This document shows, in pieces, positions 11,911 to 24,439 of a DNA stretch of 64,000 nucleotides (positions within the stretch are counted from its first letter, which is position 1; each line of letters begins with the position of its first letter). The notes beneath the pieces are model-generated. The model worked only from the letters and a program-made list of their open reading frames with translations. It was not told the DNA's origin and did not search any database. A program made the translations under genes and the position numbers. This DNA is from Euglena gracilis (lineage: Eukaryota > Euglenida > Euglenophyceae > Euglenales): the NCBI GenBank assembly GCA_039621445.1, contig CP154956.1, positions 86,871,598 to 86,935,597 of the forward strand, in the 5' to 3' direction.

Positions 11911-14900
11911 CTGCGGCAGGGAGCCACGGGGAGGGGGTAGGGTAACTCAATTAAATTTACAATGTTTGAAGATTGTAATTAAAGAAATATTTTTCTCCGA
12001 ATAAAAAGTTCATGTAAATATTTGTTATAATTGAAAGATTAAGGTCTGTTTTTTTTTGAGAGTGGGAACGTTACAAATGTTATGTTCTTTGTAACAAATA
12101 ATTTAAAAACTAGGAATATTTTTCATATTGTTCACGATTGTTTAGATTTGGAAGAGTTAAAAACAAAGTTCACTCGAAATAAATATTAAAAAAAACTTCT
12201 ACGTTTTAAAGACCTACCCCCCCCCCCCGGAAAACTGTCATGCCCGAGAACCTGTCAGGGTTCCGCCCGGGAAACTCTCGGGGTCCCTGGTACCGGCCAA
12301 CCTGTCAGCTGACAGTTTCCGGGGGGGGGGGGGGGGTGTCAGCCGAGCCCATCAGTAAGGTTATCCACTTCACAGGGCACACCAAAGCACGGATTGCTCC
12401 CACCAGCCTGTCTGAGTGTGCCGTCCGGCATGCATGTATGTGATTTGGCATATGGTGGCACAGCGATTGTGTTGGTTGGTGTTTGATAGGATGCTGACAA
12501 AGTGCTGGGTGAGATCTAAAGACCAAGTTTCTGTGGTGTGTTCCTGCAGTTTCCCCACACTCTGATCTGTATTTTCCGGCGCTTCGCGCCTCATTCCTTG
12601 CTGCTTTTCGCATTGGTGCAGATGTGGCATGTGGCAGCAAAAATGTGTTTGGCGGAAAAAATGGAGACCTCTGCCTGGCGGTTTTCATCACTGCTCTGGT
12701 CCTTTAGGCCGCGGCGAGAGAAATACTTCACTGCAAACCCACTGCCGGATCACAATCGATTGTGGAGACCTTATGCCGTCCAGCCCGGGCAGCGGCCCTC
12801 GGCAACTTTGCTGAAATAACTCGAGAAACGAGCAGTTACCGTTGAAGCGGGCAGATTGAAGCTCCCCAAAATAAGCCACCCTCCGGTGCGGTTCTGAACA
12901 ACAGAGTGGGCATACTTGATGTAGGTGGACAGAAGTCCTCCTGCGCGAACCTGGAACGTCGTGCGCACTTCCACCACGGTGAACCCGGAGAAGACTTTCG
13001 GCCAAACTGCACAGAACAAAACAAGGACAACACACACCAGCACCGGTGCCGGCCGCAGGTCGGAAGTGAACCCATCAGAACTGCCTCCATTGTGATTGCG
13101 ACCCAGTGAGCACCCAAATCGACTCAGGTTTTTGTGGGCATCGCACATGGGCATGTGGGGGGGCACCTCGACTGCCCTTCAGCAACAGCTTGTCCCGGAG
13201 GGTGTCTCCGCTGCTGACCGTCAGGGAGAAAATGAGGTCCGCTGTCTGCGCACGCAGTTTGGGCACGGAGGAACGAGAGAGGAATGCTGAACCCCGCATT
13301 CCTCCTTTTTGGAGCTCCTCCGAGCATAAACCCAATTGGATCACAGACAATAAGACCCCCCAAAAATAAGACCCCCCCCTTGGGTTTTTCAGCGACGGAC
13401 CCAAAGTCTCCTCTTATTCTTATTTGGTCTTATTTGGGGTGGTGGTTATGGGATCAAGTTCACCGGGGGGGGGGGGGTCATTTACGAGCGCTATCTATCG
13501 ACCTCATTCCATAGGTGCTGGAATGTTGCCTCCGCATGCGCAAAAAAAAGTTAGGAAACCTCCCAATTAACTTAGCATTGGAAAAACAGCAGGTTCACTC
13601 CCAGAGGAAAGCAATAAACCTGAACCTGAACCATAGGCATGACACATCCAAACATGTGGCAACCAAAATAAGCAAATAAATAAAAATAAGCATGCTGGTG
13701 CACATACGCATGCACGCACACGCACACATACCATACAAACGGACCAAACACTTGTGACACGTTCCAAAACACACATCTTACACAACCATGGACAACACAA
13801 TACACAGCGCGCAGGCAAGGGAATGGGGGGGGGGCACCTCTTCCGGTTTGATGAGGGCAGTTGAGTTGGGTACAGATAAAATATCTTCTGTCGGCAACCT
13901 GACTTTCTTAAGTTCCGGTACCTCCAGACCCCGCCAGACTTCAACTTGAAAGGGAAAACCAAGAATCAAGCCTGTTCTTGAAGGACGGGGAATGCTGACT
14001 CAAAATATCCACGATTGGCAGACAACAATTCCGAAACAGTACCTTTTGATTTGCTTTTCAAAATTGTTTATACCAAAATTGAAATAGGCATTGCAATTGA
14101 CACTGGGGGTGCAAGAGGTGATGCGTATTGGACAAAGGGGAGGTACGTTGCTCTGCAGTGCTCTGCTGGTGCACAACAAGTTCCAATAGAAAAAAAAATG
14201 CAATGAGAATTCCCAGACATCAGAGTCCGAAAAAGGGCGGAAATTGGGGGAACACGTCATTTTGAACATTTCGGGTGTTTATTTTCATCTGTCGGGTGAA
14301 GTCGCCGTCTGTCATCTTGCATTGGCGACACAGATTTGCCCTCATAGCAGATTTGCCACAGCACAGTGGCAAAGCCTGGGTCCAGTTCCCTGCAATGGTG
14401 GGCCAGGTTCTGGACACAAGGCATGAGGGCGGTGGCGCGGATCTCCTCCAAGGGTTTGAGCGAGACGATGACGTCGAGCATCACGGTGAATCCCTCCGTG
14501 CTGGCACACCCCAGCGCCTGAGGGGGTCGCGCAATGCCACAAAGGCCAATGCAACCCGGAAAAGAAAACAGAATTGCCCTCGGCAGGCAATGTTTCCCAC
14601 GTGACACAGTTGGTGTGGGCATTTGGTCTGTTCATTTGTGTTGCGGTTGTTGCTATTGGTGGGCCTGAGGAGGGAAAAAAAAAGGTGACACATTGTTCCA
14701 AAGCATGGGAGAGGCACCTCACGCAGGTCAGCCGCCATTTGCTCCTGGTAGTCCTTCTGCTTTGTGAGGGCCACCGGAACTGAGCACACCAGGATGAAAG
14801 CATAGGCAGCGCTGGCCTCGCCTGTTTTTGTTTGCAGGAAAGAGAAAGCTCAAGGAAATCATGAAGATGGCAATTCAAAGAGGAACAGGTAGGTTCAATG

Positions 14901-17900
14901 GACATAAAACCAAAATCGGCTTTTTGCTCAAATCATGGGGCACAACACCCCTTAATGCAGCCCGCTGGATCCCTTTAGTCTTTCAAGGACCATAGAAGAC
15001 AACACCCCAGCGGTGAGCGCTTTCCACGGAATTGTTTCGGACTGCGCAGGGAGGGGGGTGAAAACCGGTGGGCACTGAGTATTTATGTGGGACGTGCCAG
15101 GAATGCTTCAGAAATGGCTTTTTAAGGATTTGAAAAAATAGATTTTAAAATTTAAATTTTAAATAAATTTTAAAAAATACATTTAAAAAAAATTGCTCTG
15201 TTGAGGGGGGGGGGGTTACTGGGGCAGTGGTGTCGGACTGGAAGCTGTTTTTTTTTTCAAGCAGCAAAGTTGAAAATCCTTATCAATGCAAATTTTACGG
15301 AGCCAGGCCCAACTTCAGTCCAGTTATTATCCACATGGAACATACAATCTGGAGGTCTTTTTGAACAGACATAAACTATTGTTGACTATACACACATTGG
15401 ATCCCAAAAATTGGGTAGGCTGCTGGCTGGCAAAAAAAAGGTGCAGCTGAATGAACCCTGTGGGAGGGTTCCCTCTGGCTTGGAGCCCCCTGACTTGGAT
15501 GTTCCTTGTGCAGCATTGGTGTGCGGGCCTTTCACTCCACCAGAGCCAGAAGAGGGTGAGTGAAGTCTGCTGGGGAGGGGCCAGGTCGGGCACTTCGGTT
15601 CCGTCCATCAATGGGAGGGCGTCAAAGAGGCTTCCGGCGGCGGCTTGCAAGCTCTGCACAGAAAGCACCGCCACTCCAAACAGTGGGAGATCTGGTGGCA
15701 TGACAATGAAGTTCAAGCCAAAGGTCGAAAAAAAAAATAAAGGTCAAAAAAACGGGATTTTCAGCAACAAGCAAAAACTAGCTCATACTATAACTGTCCA
15801 AAAAAAATTGACCCACCGATTTTGGGGCATTTTCCCAATTTGAGGGGAGGTCCACGTTGGATTTTGGCTGAAAATTGGGGAGGTCTTTGGGTGGGGGCCT
15901 TACTGGGGGGCAGGGGGGCACAACAATGACTTTGGGGAGTTGGTCAGCCACCAAGCCAGTCAGAATGTCCTCCATGGCAGAAAAGTGCACAGCCCAAAGG
16001 AGCTCCTGAAGAAATATTCATGCAACTTGCGTTTTTTTGTGTATGTTTGTGCTTTTTCGCATTTTTTGCATTTTGCGCACTTGCATTTTCGAGGGTCCAT
16101 GTTGTACCCCCTCCCTGATAGAATAACCAGCCTGATGGCGTCCACAGATGCACGTTCTCCTGGGAATTTTTTCATATTGCAACGCTATTTATAGTTTCTG
16201 TAACATGGCGCTTGCTCCAAACAATCATTCGCACTTTTTTCACCAAAAAAAACGTAAAAAAAAACACTGAAAAAAGCAAAAAAAAAAAAAAAATGCAAAA
16301 AAAAAATGCAGAAAAAGTTAAAAGTTTCAAGCTTTTGATTGCATTTTGATGCATTTTTAATTAAAGTTCTGGGAACATATGCTCATTAAAAAAAAACTGG
16401 AAATTGTTGGGCAGAAAAATCCAGAATGCCAAAAAAAATAAAACAAAATTTTGAGTTTCACAAAAAAAAATTCCAAAAAAGTTCCAAAAATGCAAAATTA
16501 TTCGAATTCAAAAAAATTTAATCAGCCAGATGGAATCTGAAAAATCGCTGGGAAAGAAGCACTAGAAATGCAAAAAAAATGCACAAAAAGATTGTCATCA
16601 TCAATGTGTTGGGATCACCCAATCGGGTGGGGACGGCATACGCCCGCCGGGCAACTCAGCTCCGCCTGCACGGCTCCGCACAAATCCTTGTGTGTCGCGC
16701 TGGTGGGTGTGCCGAGGAGGCGCTGAAAAGAATGCATTTGGTCATGAAAGAGGGGGAAAGAAACAGGCCAAGGGCCACCCATTTCGTTCCCGTGGTACCG
16801 GGTGCTGCTGACTGGACCAGTCAACCGACTAGGGGGGAGGGGGGCCACCAACCTCAAAACTGAAAGCGGGCCAGGAAAATATTTTTTTTCTTGGCTGATA
16901 CCAAAATAATTGGAAAATCCCTGGTTCATGTTCAAAAATAAAGCCAAAAATGCTAAGTTTATGACTTCCTTGAAAGTTTTTTTTTTCATTATTATTTCAT
17001 TCCAAACATCAAAATAGTGCACAACAGCAAAAGTGAGGGGGGAGGCACTTTCTGGAGCTTTGCACTTTTCGGTGCACAGAGCCGGAATATTTTTCTGCAA
17101 TTTTGGAACTTGCCAAAGAGGGGTCCGGGCACCCCCTCCCAACGTCCAGGGGGGGGGGGGTGGACCCCCCCCACCTTGAACCTGGGGGGGAGGGGTGATC
17201 AGGACATCCCCTGTCAGTTTCTGGATGTGGCTAGAAGGGCAACTGGCTGGTCAGCCGACGACCCATATGTAATGATCACACAAATCCAAGATCTTGTTGC
17301 TTCGTTGCTCTAAGTCACTACTGCACAGAAAGACATTCTACAGATAAAGAGCCATGGAGAGAGGATAATTATTTGTAACAGTTTGATATACGTAAAATTA
17401 TTAAATACTTTGACTTTTGCATGATTTTTGAATACCTATTTTTTTTGCAAGTTTGCCACCATGCAATGGGAGTTTGTGCCATATTAAGGCAGGAAGGTCA
17501 ATTTTTCCGTGGTTACAGCAATAAAAAAGAACATTTTTGCTGTCACACCAACTGCAAGGTGTGACAATGAGCCACTGGTGGAACCCGTTATGAAACTTTG
17601 GGGTGGAAAAGGTATTTCATGAAGACAATCCCATAATGCCCAACCCCACCATCTTCAATCCCTACTTAAAAATGGTTCCATTTATCCTTTTGGGCATGCT
17701 TTTGGGCAAGAAGCTAGAGGGATAGAGAAGATGGGGTGATATCGTTTGGGGGTGTATTGATCAGGCGGGTATTGACGGTCCACTTTGACCCAAATGGACT
17801 TTTCAAGTCCACGTTGACCCAAATGGACTTGGCCAAGTCGACCAAAAGACCACAATGAGAAAACTTCAAAAATTTTCTTGGCGGAAACAGGTTGGGTATC

Positions 17901-20900
17901 ACCTGTGGACATTAATTAGGGGCCACCAGCAACAGGGAGGTGACACCTGAATTCCAGAAATGAAAGCATATAGAAAATGTAGTGGCAGCGGATCGGAGGG
18001 GCCTCTGGGATGGGTGTGGCAGAGCCAGGCAATCTCAGGGATATCTGTGATGAACGTTGTCACCTGTAAACAGGCACCATAAAAAATTATTAGCAGAAAA
18101 CACACACCACAAGAAGCCCCAAGAATAAATGGGAAAAAAAACAAGAGAATTAGCGATTCAGGCTGCATGTTGCTAATAAATACTTGTCTTGACACCAATC
18201 TTGTTTTTTTAAATTATCAGCACCACAACCACCACAGCACCATTTTACCATAATAATTATTAAATTAATTATTTTCCTTGTCGTGGTGACTTTGTTTTAC
18301 AGCTTTATTTAACAGCTGTTGCACAATTTTTGATGTTACTGTGTTTCTATAAAAAGGGCTTGCAAAAACAACTTTGCAAAAAAGCCATGTCTTTTTAATC
18401 ATCCATGAGCACAGCACACACACTTGCTCGTCATCCCACAGTGGCTCAGGGGATTCCACGTCCAACACCATGAGCAAGCATCCGCAATTCCATCCTTTGT
18501 TCATTTCAGGCCAAAGTGATCTAAACTAAGCCATTCACTGAAAACAAGAAGAGAATTCCAAATTCACTGGAAATTCACTGGACTTTGTTGATTTCTACCC
18601 GCTGACTGACTTCTTGAGTGACTCCCCCATCCGCCTTGTCGCCCTGGAGAGGTTGATTGTGCTTGCTTGCAGGCAGGCACCCAGAGACAGGGCACTGTGA
18701 GACAACCTCCCATGGGTGACCCCAAAAATCTGTTTTGAGCCAGATCAGCTGAGTGCAGGTGCTTGGGAAAGAAAACCTTTGGTTGCTGCTCATCATCCTC
18801 CGATTCAGAACACAGGGCATCTGAAAGAGGAAAACGAGACAAAGCAAAACAGCAATCAAAAATGACGCTGTGTGTTTGGAAGCGCATGCATTTGCAGTGA
18901 GCAGATAGACGCAACGTTTCAAAGGACAGACAGCCGGACCCCCAAAGGTCATCCATGGACACCGTCTCCATCTCCAACACCCCCTCCACACACCTTGGAG
19001 GTCCATGATGAACAATGCGCCGCTTTGGTCCTCAGAGGTGCATCCCAGGGGCGGCTACAGGGTTTGCCACAACCCTAGGGTTCCGGGTGGGAGGGCGGAC
19101 TGGGAACATATTTGTGCATAAAAAAATTTGCAGAAAAAATTTTGCATCAAAATTTTTGCATAAAAATTCTCCAAAATGTCCATAAGTGTGTCCGTGGCTG
19201 TCAGAAATATTGGCAGTACTGGGCGGCAACGTGCTTGTGCCAAATCCCAGGTAAGAGAGCTGGTAAGAACTGCTCCTCACCTGAACAGAGAAGAGATGGA
19301 GGTTAGGTGCCAGACCCAGGCTTCTTTTTACCAACCGAGGTGTAGAGTGCCTGCCCACAGCATGCACGCTGCCTGCCGACCAAGCCAATGCTCCCTTGAA
19401 AATGGTCACCATTGGGCCCCCGGTGCCTTCGGAACCGGGGGTGTGCAATGTGACTGCCCATCCCAAAAACCCCGGGGTCGAAAGTGCCCTGCCCTCCTGC
19501 CTGCCCATAGCACCCCCCCCCGGGGGGGGTGCGAACTTCCTTAGCCTGGCTACACCCAAAATGGACCAGCCCCTTCCGCAGGGTTTGCGCAAAGCAAGGA
19601 TGGGGGTCACTGAACCCCACCAGCCGCCCCTGAGGGGGGCTAACCCCTGATAACGCCCCTGAGGGCTGCTGACTGGCTGCTGTATGCGATTTTGAGTGTC
19701 CCCCGGTTGGACCAGGCTCAGCTGTGGGTCTCTGGGATAATTGGTTGGGATTTCAAGACCCTTTTCGATGTCCAACCGTTTCGAGTGATGGGATGTCTTC
19801 CCTTCTGCTCTCACGGAGGCGTCAGCCATAAAACAAATTATCCTCGTCCACCGACGTCTGTTATCGGCCCCAGACCTGGCTCCTCGTGGACTATGCTCCA
19901 CTCGCACCATCTCCGTAGAGCAGCCCCTCCGCACTATTTTTGTTTAATGGGGCAGAAGAAAGAGTAGAAAGAAAGGTGGTAGAAAGGTTGAGGAAAGGTG
20001 GCAGGTATGTGCTATGGTATCACACTAATTATAAGAAAATATTGTTCGCACAATAGGTGCAGCAGGCTGTGCAGGTTTCATGATAAAGCAGTCCATTGGC
20101 CTTAGAGGCTGCCTTTCCCCCTCCAACCTGAGAGTTTGAGGACTTTCGGAGCCGCAAAAAGTGAACCTTGGGCACGTGGCATTTGTAATCTCCTTTGAAA
20201 ATTGCTTATACCGAATTCCTTTGGTGATTTCTAATTGGGGAAAAAATCATCCCCAGAAATTGCAAGACCCGAGGGCAGCACAAACAACAACAATACAGGG
20301 AATACTCACCCTTCTCAAAATCCGGTCCAGCAAAGTCCCCAAGGCTTCAAAGGGGGTGAAATGCACAACGCAACAAAAATTCTTCAGCTTTGAAGCAAAT
20401 CCTGCCTCCAAAAAAACCTTGAGCTTTCCTTGCATCCCTGACCCAGTCAAAACCTTTCTTCGAACGGTGAGTCCTTGGAGGGGACCAGACAGCAGAGAAG
20501 GCCGTGGCAATCAAGGGTGGGCTATGATTGTGGAACATGCCTTGGAATAATGACACTGGACTGTGATTTCCACTGGCTAGGGGGGGGGGGAAGAGCTACA
20601 CCCCCTCGGGGTGCCCCAGGAAAATTTTCCCTCGGCGCTTTGCGCCATTGTGGAAATGGGGTTTCAACGGGGTTCGATGCTAATTTTGTTCCCAGAAAAA
20701 CAAAAAAAACAAAAATTGGCACTTTGGTTTTGTGGGTCAAAAACGACAGTGCTCCGCGACAATCACAGGAAAGAAGGTTTCCACTGGCTGGGGCTGCTAG
20801 CAGACCCCCCCCCTGGGTGGGTGCGGGCTGCCCCCACTTGGCAAGCCCTATGCCAAACCCTGCCTCCGTCAACCACTGTGGCCTGCAAACCCTCCCAATC

Positions 20901-22652
20901 AGGGATGTTTTGGACCCTGGGGGGGGGGGGGGGCAGGGTGGTGGGGAGTCTGGGGGCCACTTTTTGGGGTGTCAATTTTGGAAAAATTGAAAATGGGTAT
21001 TTTCAAAAATTTTGGCCAAAATAGAGGGGAAAAGGGGGACCTATTCCACCCAATCCGCCCTGGGGTTCAACAGACCCACCCACCCACACCCTTGGGGGTA
21101 ACCCGCTCCCAAAATAAGACCCCAGATCTTCTTTTTGGGTCTGTTGCTGAAAATCCCAAAGGGGGGTTTTTCTTTGGAGGTTCGCCAGTTTGGTCTTTTC
21201 TTGAAAAATTCGGCCAAAATTAAGATCCTTTCGGGAGGATTTTTTGGACCACGGGAGGGTCCAAAAAATAGGTCCAAAAGGGGCGATTTTTGCCAATAAA
21301 AAATGCAAAAATGGGCAAAAATTGCAAACGTCATTGAATCACCCATTTTTTTCACAGTATTAGAGGGGATTTTTTTCGAAAAATTTTCAAAAAAATAATC
21401 CCGAGGAGAATAAAATCCCCAGGAGGATCTTATTTTTTGAGGTTTACAACAACCGTCTGATTGCCCCCCCCTCACGGTGCGAAAATTGGGGGGGAGAACT
21501 TTCGACCAGTTTTCACCTAGGGTCACCTTGGCTGTGCCTGTGAAGCCATCCACTAGATCCATAAGACCATCAGCAGAAGTTGGGTGCCGTTTTTTTTTCC
21601 TTGGGGATTGTAACTTTCCCCCAGGGGGGCCATTCTCCTGACCAAAAATTTGAACTTTTTTGCAACCCCAAGGGCTCAAATGACCACCCAGTTCCGTTGT
21701 TTTTGGCTTTTGGGCACTTATAGGCACCTCATACACGATAGGAGCGCACCTATTTTTCAGCTCCCCCAGACTACCAAAATTGCGCTTCTGAGCACTTTCT
21801 AGGCAAATTTTTCAAAAATACAAAACTGAAGCAGTGAAAGAAAAAACAAACAAACAAAAAGGAAAAAAAATGCCCGCATCCGGGGCTGTTGTTTCCACAT
21901 CGTACTTCCAAACATCACCAAGACCTCGCCTTTCTTTCTTGTACTGCAGGGGGATTTCTTGCTTTGCTTCACTTTGGATTTCGAAAACTCAATTGACAAG
22001 TTACTTCCTATTGTGAGCGGATACGAGGTGAGGGGTTGCAAGACCTGTCTGGATATGCCCACCTTTTCCCAGAATGTACACCTGAAGAGGGAAAAGCCAA
22101 TGGTGTCGTCCATGCAAACCCACCCGAGCACACCAATAGGACGCCCGTCTGCTTCAGCATGGACACCATTTTCTCCACCGCTGCCAAGATATGTTCTCGG
22201 GTGGGCCGCAACTCTTTGGGCTTTGAGGAAGCAGACATCACCGTCACCATGGTGAAACCACAGTGTTGTAAGTACCGGCTGTGAGGCATCATGAAGGGGG
22301 AAGTGGCAAATTTAAAAAAAACGTAACTGCACAATTGCACGCACTTGCACACATGCACGCACGCACGCACGCACACACACACGCGCGCGCACGCGCACAA
22401 ATGTAATGCACAATCAAAAAGAATTGTCCCCTTCATGGTCCAAGATCCGATTCCAAATAGAAAACCAGCCCCTTGTGGAAAAAAAAGAAATCAAAATTTC
22501 TTTGAACTCCCCAAGGTTGTGTGAGACTCAAAATCTCAATGACTTCTAACACTCAACAAAAACTGCAAACCTAAACAGCTGAATTGCCGACCCAGAATGA
22601 ACTCCAGGGTCCAGGGCAATGAGCAATGCTGCACGTTGCATCGGCTCATTGT
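11757..22652 (-). CDS. Upstream part of the WD40 gene (helical, unrecognised)
   Basis: GC-richer, AG/GT-bounded minus-strand exons are spread over 11 kb. Three runs keep reading frame: 22652-22571, 22278-22134, 22081-22045, 20473-20310; then 18494-18424, 18063-17947, 16722-16642, 16005-15904; then 15691-15536, 14821-14718, 14517-14332. Two short runs follow: 13944-13838, 13245-13167, 13006-12840, and 11910-11757 into 10713. The runs do not all join, so exons are missing and more than one gene is possible. The protein is rich in predicted helices (e.g. TVMLDVIVSLKPLEEIR, HILAAVEKMVSMLKQTGVLL), suggesting an alpha-solenoid. Solenoid-plus-WD40 proteins are usually large scaffolds. Membership of this gene is inferred from strand, spacing and phase. 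Confidence 0.5.
12217..12336. mobile_element. Short C-tract TIR element (120 bp)
   Basis: CCCCCCCCGGAAAACTGTCA at the left is mirrored by TGACAGTTTCCGGGGGG at the right. No target-site duplication is visible (TA left, TG right). Confidence 0.5.
12840..13006 (-). CDS. Exon of unknown domain (FTVVEVRTTFQVRAGG)
   Basis: Acceptor tgtgcag, donor GTAACT; 167 bp. It encodes WPKVFSGFTVVEVRTT, LLSTYIKYAHSVV and GGWLILGSFNLPA, alternating hydrophobics that read as beta-rich. In phase with 13245-13167. Confidence 0.6.
13167..13245 (-). CDS. Exon (TADLIFSLTVSSGDTLRDK)
   Basis: Acceptor tgcgcag, donor GTGCCC. Phases match 13838 upstream and 13006 downstream. An alternative acceptor at 13287 would lengthen it with the sequence SRSSVPKLRAQ. 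Confidence 0.55.
13838..13944 (-). CDS. Exon (VEVWRGLEVPELKKVRLP)
   Basis: Acceptor tttcaag, donor GTGCCC, phase 0 end. The open frame ends NSTALIKPEE. No homolog recognised. Confidence 0.5.
14332..14517 (-). CDS. Helical-repeat exon (TVMLDVIVSLKPLEEIR)
   Basis: 186 bp, phase 0 at both ends, acceptor ccctcag, donor GTGTCG. It encodes two helix-like stretches (EGFTVMLDVIVSLKPLEEIR; ATALMPCVQNLAHHCRELD), as in HEAT/ARM solenoids. It follows 14718 in frame. Confidence 0.65.
14718..14821 (-). CDS. Exon (VPVALTKQKDYQEQMAADLRE)
   Basis: Acceptor aaaacag, donor GTGCCT; 104 bp. A helical stretch (ALTKQKDYQEQMAADLRE) follows AAYAFILVCS. Phase matches both neighbours. Confidence 0.6.
15536..15691 (-). 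CDS. Exon (FGVAVLSVQSLQAAAGSLF)
   Basis: Acceptor ccaccag, donor GTGAAA; 156 bp, phase 1 end joining 14821. Encodes LPLFGVAVLSVQSLQAAAG and LPLMDGTEVPDL. Confidence 0.55.
15904..16005 (-). CDS. Exon (ELLWAVHFSAMEDILTGL)
   Basis: Exactly 34 codons, phase 0 at both ends, acceptor tcttcag, donor GTAAGG. Amphipathic helix followed by hydrophobic ADQLPKVIVV. Confidence 0.6.
16642..16722 (-). CDS. Exon (RLLGTPTSATHKDLCGAV)
   Basis: 81 bp, phase 0 at both ends, acceptor ttttcag, donor GTATGC. GC-rich island in an A/T-rich intron. Confidence 0.5.
17947..18063 (-). CDS. Exon (TDIPEIAWLCHTHPRGPSD)
   Basis: 117 bp, phase 0 at both ends, acceptor tttacag, donor GTGTCA. Encodes VTTFITDIPEIAWLCHTHP and LPLHFLYAFISGIQ. 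Confidence 0.6.
18424..18494 (-). CDS. Exon (LLMVLDVESPEPLWDDEQ)
   Basis: Donor GTGTGT; acceptor acaaag lacks a pyrimidine tract, so the start is tentative. Phase 0 end matches 18063. Confidence 0.4.
18777..18820 (-). CDS. Candidate acidic micro-exon (SESEDDEQQPK)
   Basis: Good acceptor (cctctttcag), weak donor GTTTTC. The acidic frame does not match the phase of its neighbours, so another exon must intervene or this is not coding. Confidence 0.25.
20310..20473 (-). CDS. Exon (VVHFTPFEALGTLLDRILRR)
   Basis: 164 bp with a consensus donor GTGAGT. The acceptor (tccaag) gives the 2-nt start needed after 22045. Encodes GKLKVFLEAGFASKLKNF and HFTPFEALGTLLDRILRR. Confidence 0.6.
22045..22081 (-). 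CDS. Micro-exon (VYILGKGGHIQTG)
   Basis: 37 bp, acceptor ctcttcag, donor GTCTTG. Phase fits between 22134 and 20473. Confidence 0.45.
22134..22278 (-). CDS. Helical exon (HILAAVEKMVSMLKQTGVLL)
   Basis: 145 bp, acceptor cctcacag, donor GTGTGC. Encodes RYLQHCGFTMVTVMSASSK and a strong amphipathic helix. A 1-nt split codon matches 22571. Confidence 0.65.
22571..22652 (-). CDS. Most upstream exon seen (RAALLIALDPGVHSGSAIQL)
   Basis: 82 bp, acceptor attgcaag, donor GTTTGC, phase 2 end joining 22278. No start codon or promoter was found further upstream, so the 5' end of the gene is not defined. Confidence 0.5.
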
Positions 22653-23037
22653 CTTGCAATGCAAAATGTGCGCGGTGCGCCATGCGCGTGTGCAACTACA
22701 TTGTGTGCACCCTGTGAATACCAAAGGAGCAAAGGAGGGTAGCGATGGAGACGGATGCCGTTTGGCTTCAAGGAATACGGAGGAAAATCCTGTGCCACAG
22801 CAACCGAAATGAGAGCTGGTACGATGCCTATCTGATAATTTCCCCCGGTTGATAATCCCTCCTCACCCCAAATTTTGGCCCAAATTTTGGAAATGGCCAC
22901 CTGTCTGATTACTCCCCCCAAAAAAAATTTTGGCTGGCCCCACTGGTTTCCGGATGCCGGTCCGTGAGAAAGGGGTTGGGAACGCCGGTTCTGTCCAAAA
23001 CCTGGCGTCCCAACCTTCGGAGGCTAGGCGCGCCGCT

Positions 23038-23460
23038 CGGGGGGGCCCCGCCCCCCCCCCCCCCCCCCCCCCCCCCCCGCGCGGCCCCCGCGCGGCCGCT
23101 CGCCCCCCCCTGGACCCCCCCCCTCCCCCCACTGTGCCTAGCATAGCCAAGAAAAAAAAATTTGGTGAAAAATCACGATTTTTTGAGGCCCAAAAATGAC
23201 CAAAAATGACCATTTTCGGACACAAAATGGCAAATTTGGGGGCCGCGCGCTTTGCGCGCGGCCAAAAAAGCACTTTTTTGGTCAAAAATGGCCCAAAAAT
23301 GGCAAAAAAATGACCACTTTTTGGACCCGAAAATCACCGATTCTCGGATGCGTTCCGCCCGCGCGGCCGCCCTCGGACCCCCCTCCCCCCCCGCGCGGCC
23401 GCCCGCGCGGCCGCCCGCCCCCCCCCCCAGCCCCCCCCCCCCCCCACTGTGCCTAGCCTC
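23038..23460. repeat. Two C-rich CGCGGCCGC blocks sharing an end
   Basis: Blocks at 23040-23145 and 23355-23455 contain CGCGCGGCC/GCGGCCGC palindromes in C runs and both end CCCCACTGTGCCTAGC. A CAAAAATGACC/AAAATGGC-rich spacer and CGCGCGCTTTGCGCGCG lie between. Confidence 0.6.
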
Positions 23461-23514
23461 CTTCGGTCAAAGGACACTCCTAGGACCAATCTCTGACCAC
23501 TAATTTGTGACTTA

Positions 23515-24020
23515 CGTTACTTTGGATTTCGCCAAATTCCGACGATCGCGAGCGTACTGTGGCTGTGAAAATTGTTCGGGTGCAAACTCACTCCTCAATC
23601 GAAAGTTTTTTCATCAGACGACTGGTGATCACCACCAAATCCAGCCACGCTGCACAGTACTCTTGTTTCCTGCCCCTCAGAAATCCTAATTGCATAAATT
23701 TGATACCCCGGGAACCCTCAGGTTGTCGATTTGAAGAGAAAAATTGTCTCTGCATGGTTCATAAAAAACAGGACCGAAAAATACCACAAATTTCTGCTCT
23801 GATTCTGGCCGATCCGACGATCGCTAGTGTATCTCTGGCTGCGTGCAACGTTGGGGTACCAAGTTACCCCTCGATCGAAAGCTCTTTTCAACAGATGGCT
23901 AGTGGTGGTCATCAGATTTTTCCACGCTGCGCAATACTCTATTTCCAAAACAGCACCAATTTTCACCAAAATTGGATATCCACCCCAGTGGTCCCCAAAT
24001 GGCAAATTTCATTCTCCGAC
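23515..24020. repeat. Dispersed repeat (ATCGAAAGCTCTTTTCA family), two copies
   Basis: Each copy has a CGATCGCGAGCG-like start, CGATCGAAAGCTCTTTTCA, a CAGATGGCTAGTGG core and CCACGCTGCGCA. Further copies lie near 33820-34010, 34120-34255, 37410-37510 and 37925-38040. Confidence 0.6.
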
Positions 24021-24439
24021 ATGGTAAAACCGTCATATGAGGACTTCAACGACCAATTTGGGCCATTTTTGGGGGCACTTTGATGACATTTTCAGGAATG
24101 ACAGAACCAACCCAGCGTCTCTAAAACGCTGCTTTAAACAAAGAGGGGGGGGAAGCGGGTTCTGTCGTGAACGCGGCGTCCCCCTCTTTTTTGATATAGA
24201 AACGACAGACATGGGTCCAAAAAGGCCGACTTTTGACGGGGCCGCAAATCCTTTAAAAGCAGGCTGTTTCGGACTTTTTTCGATTTGGCCAGAAATAATT
24301 CTCCAAGATGTTTCCAAAAATGCATCAAAAGTCGACCTCCAAACTGGGGTTCCTTCCTCTGGGCTGATGTTTCCCTCCCCCCCCCCCCCAATTCCAATTG
24401 GACCCCCCGGCCGGAGCCCGGTGTCGTTTAGGGGGAGAT

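Noticed and set aside
16108-16159. Minus-strand 52-bp exon with GT-AG borders
   Set aside because: Including it breaks the phase between 16642 and 16005, which join cleanly without it.
17190-17313. Plus-strand frame ending VARRATGWSADDPYVMITQI... near a stop at 17313
   Set aside because: Protein-like and preceded by a cag, but no partner exons on this strand; it lies within the minus-strand gene.
19032-19934. 300-codon minus-strand ORF
   Set aside because: It crosses a G/C-tract repeat unit (19320-19600) and has no motif; a small exon (LSYLGFGTSTLPPSTANIS) within it is possible, but no donor could be chosen.
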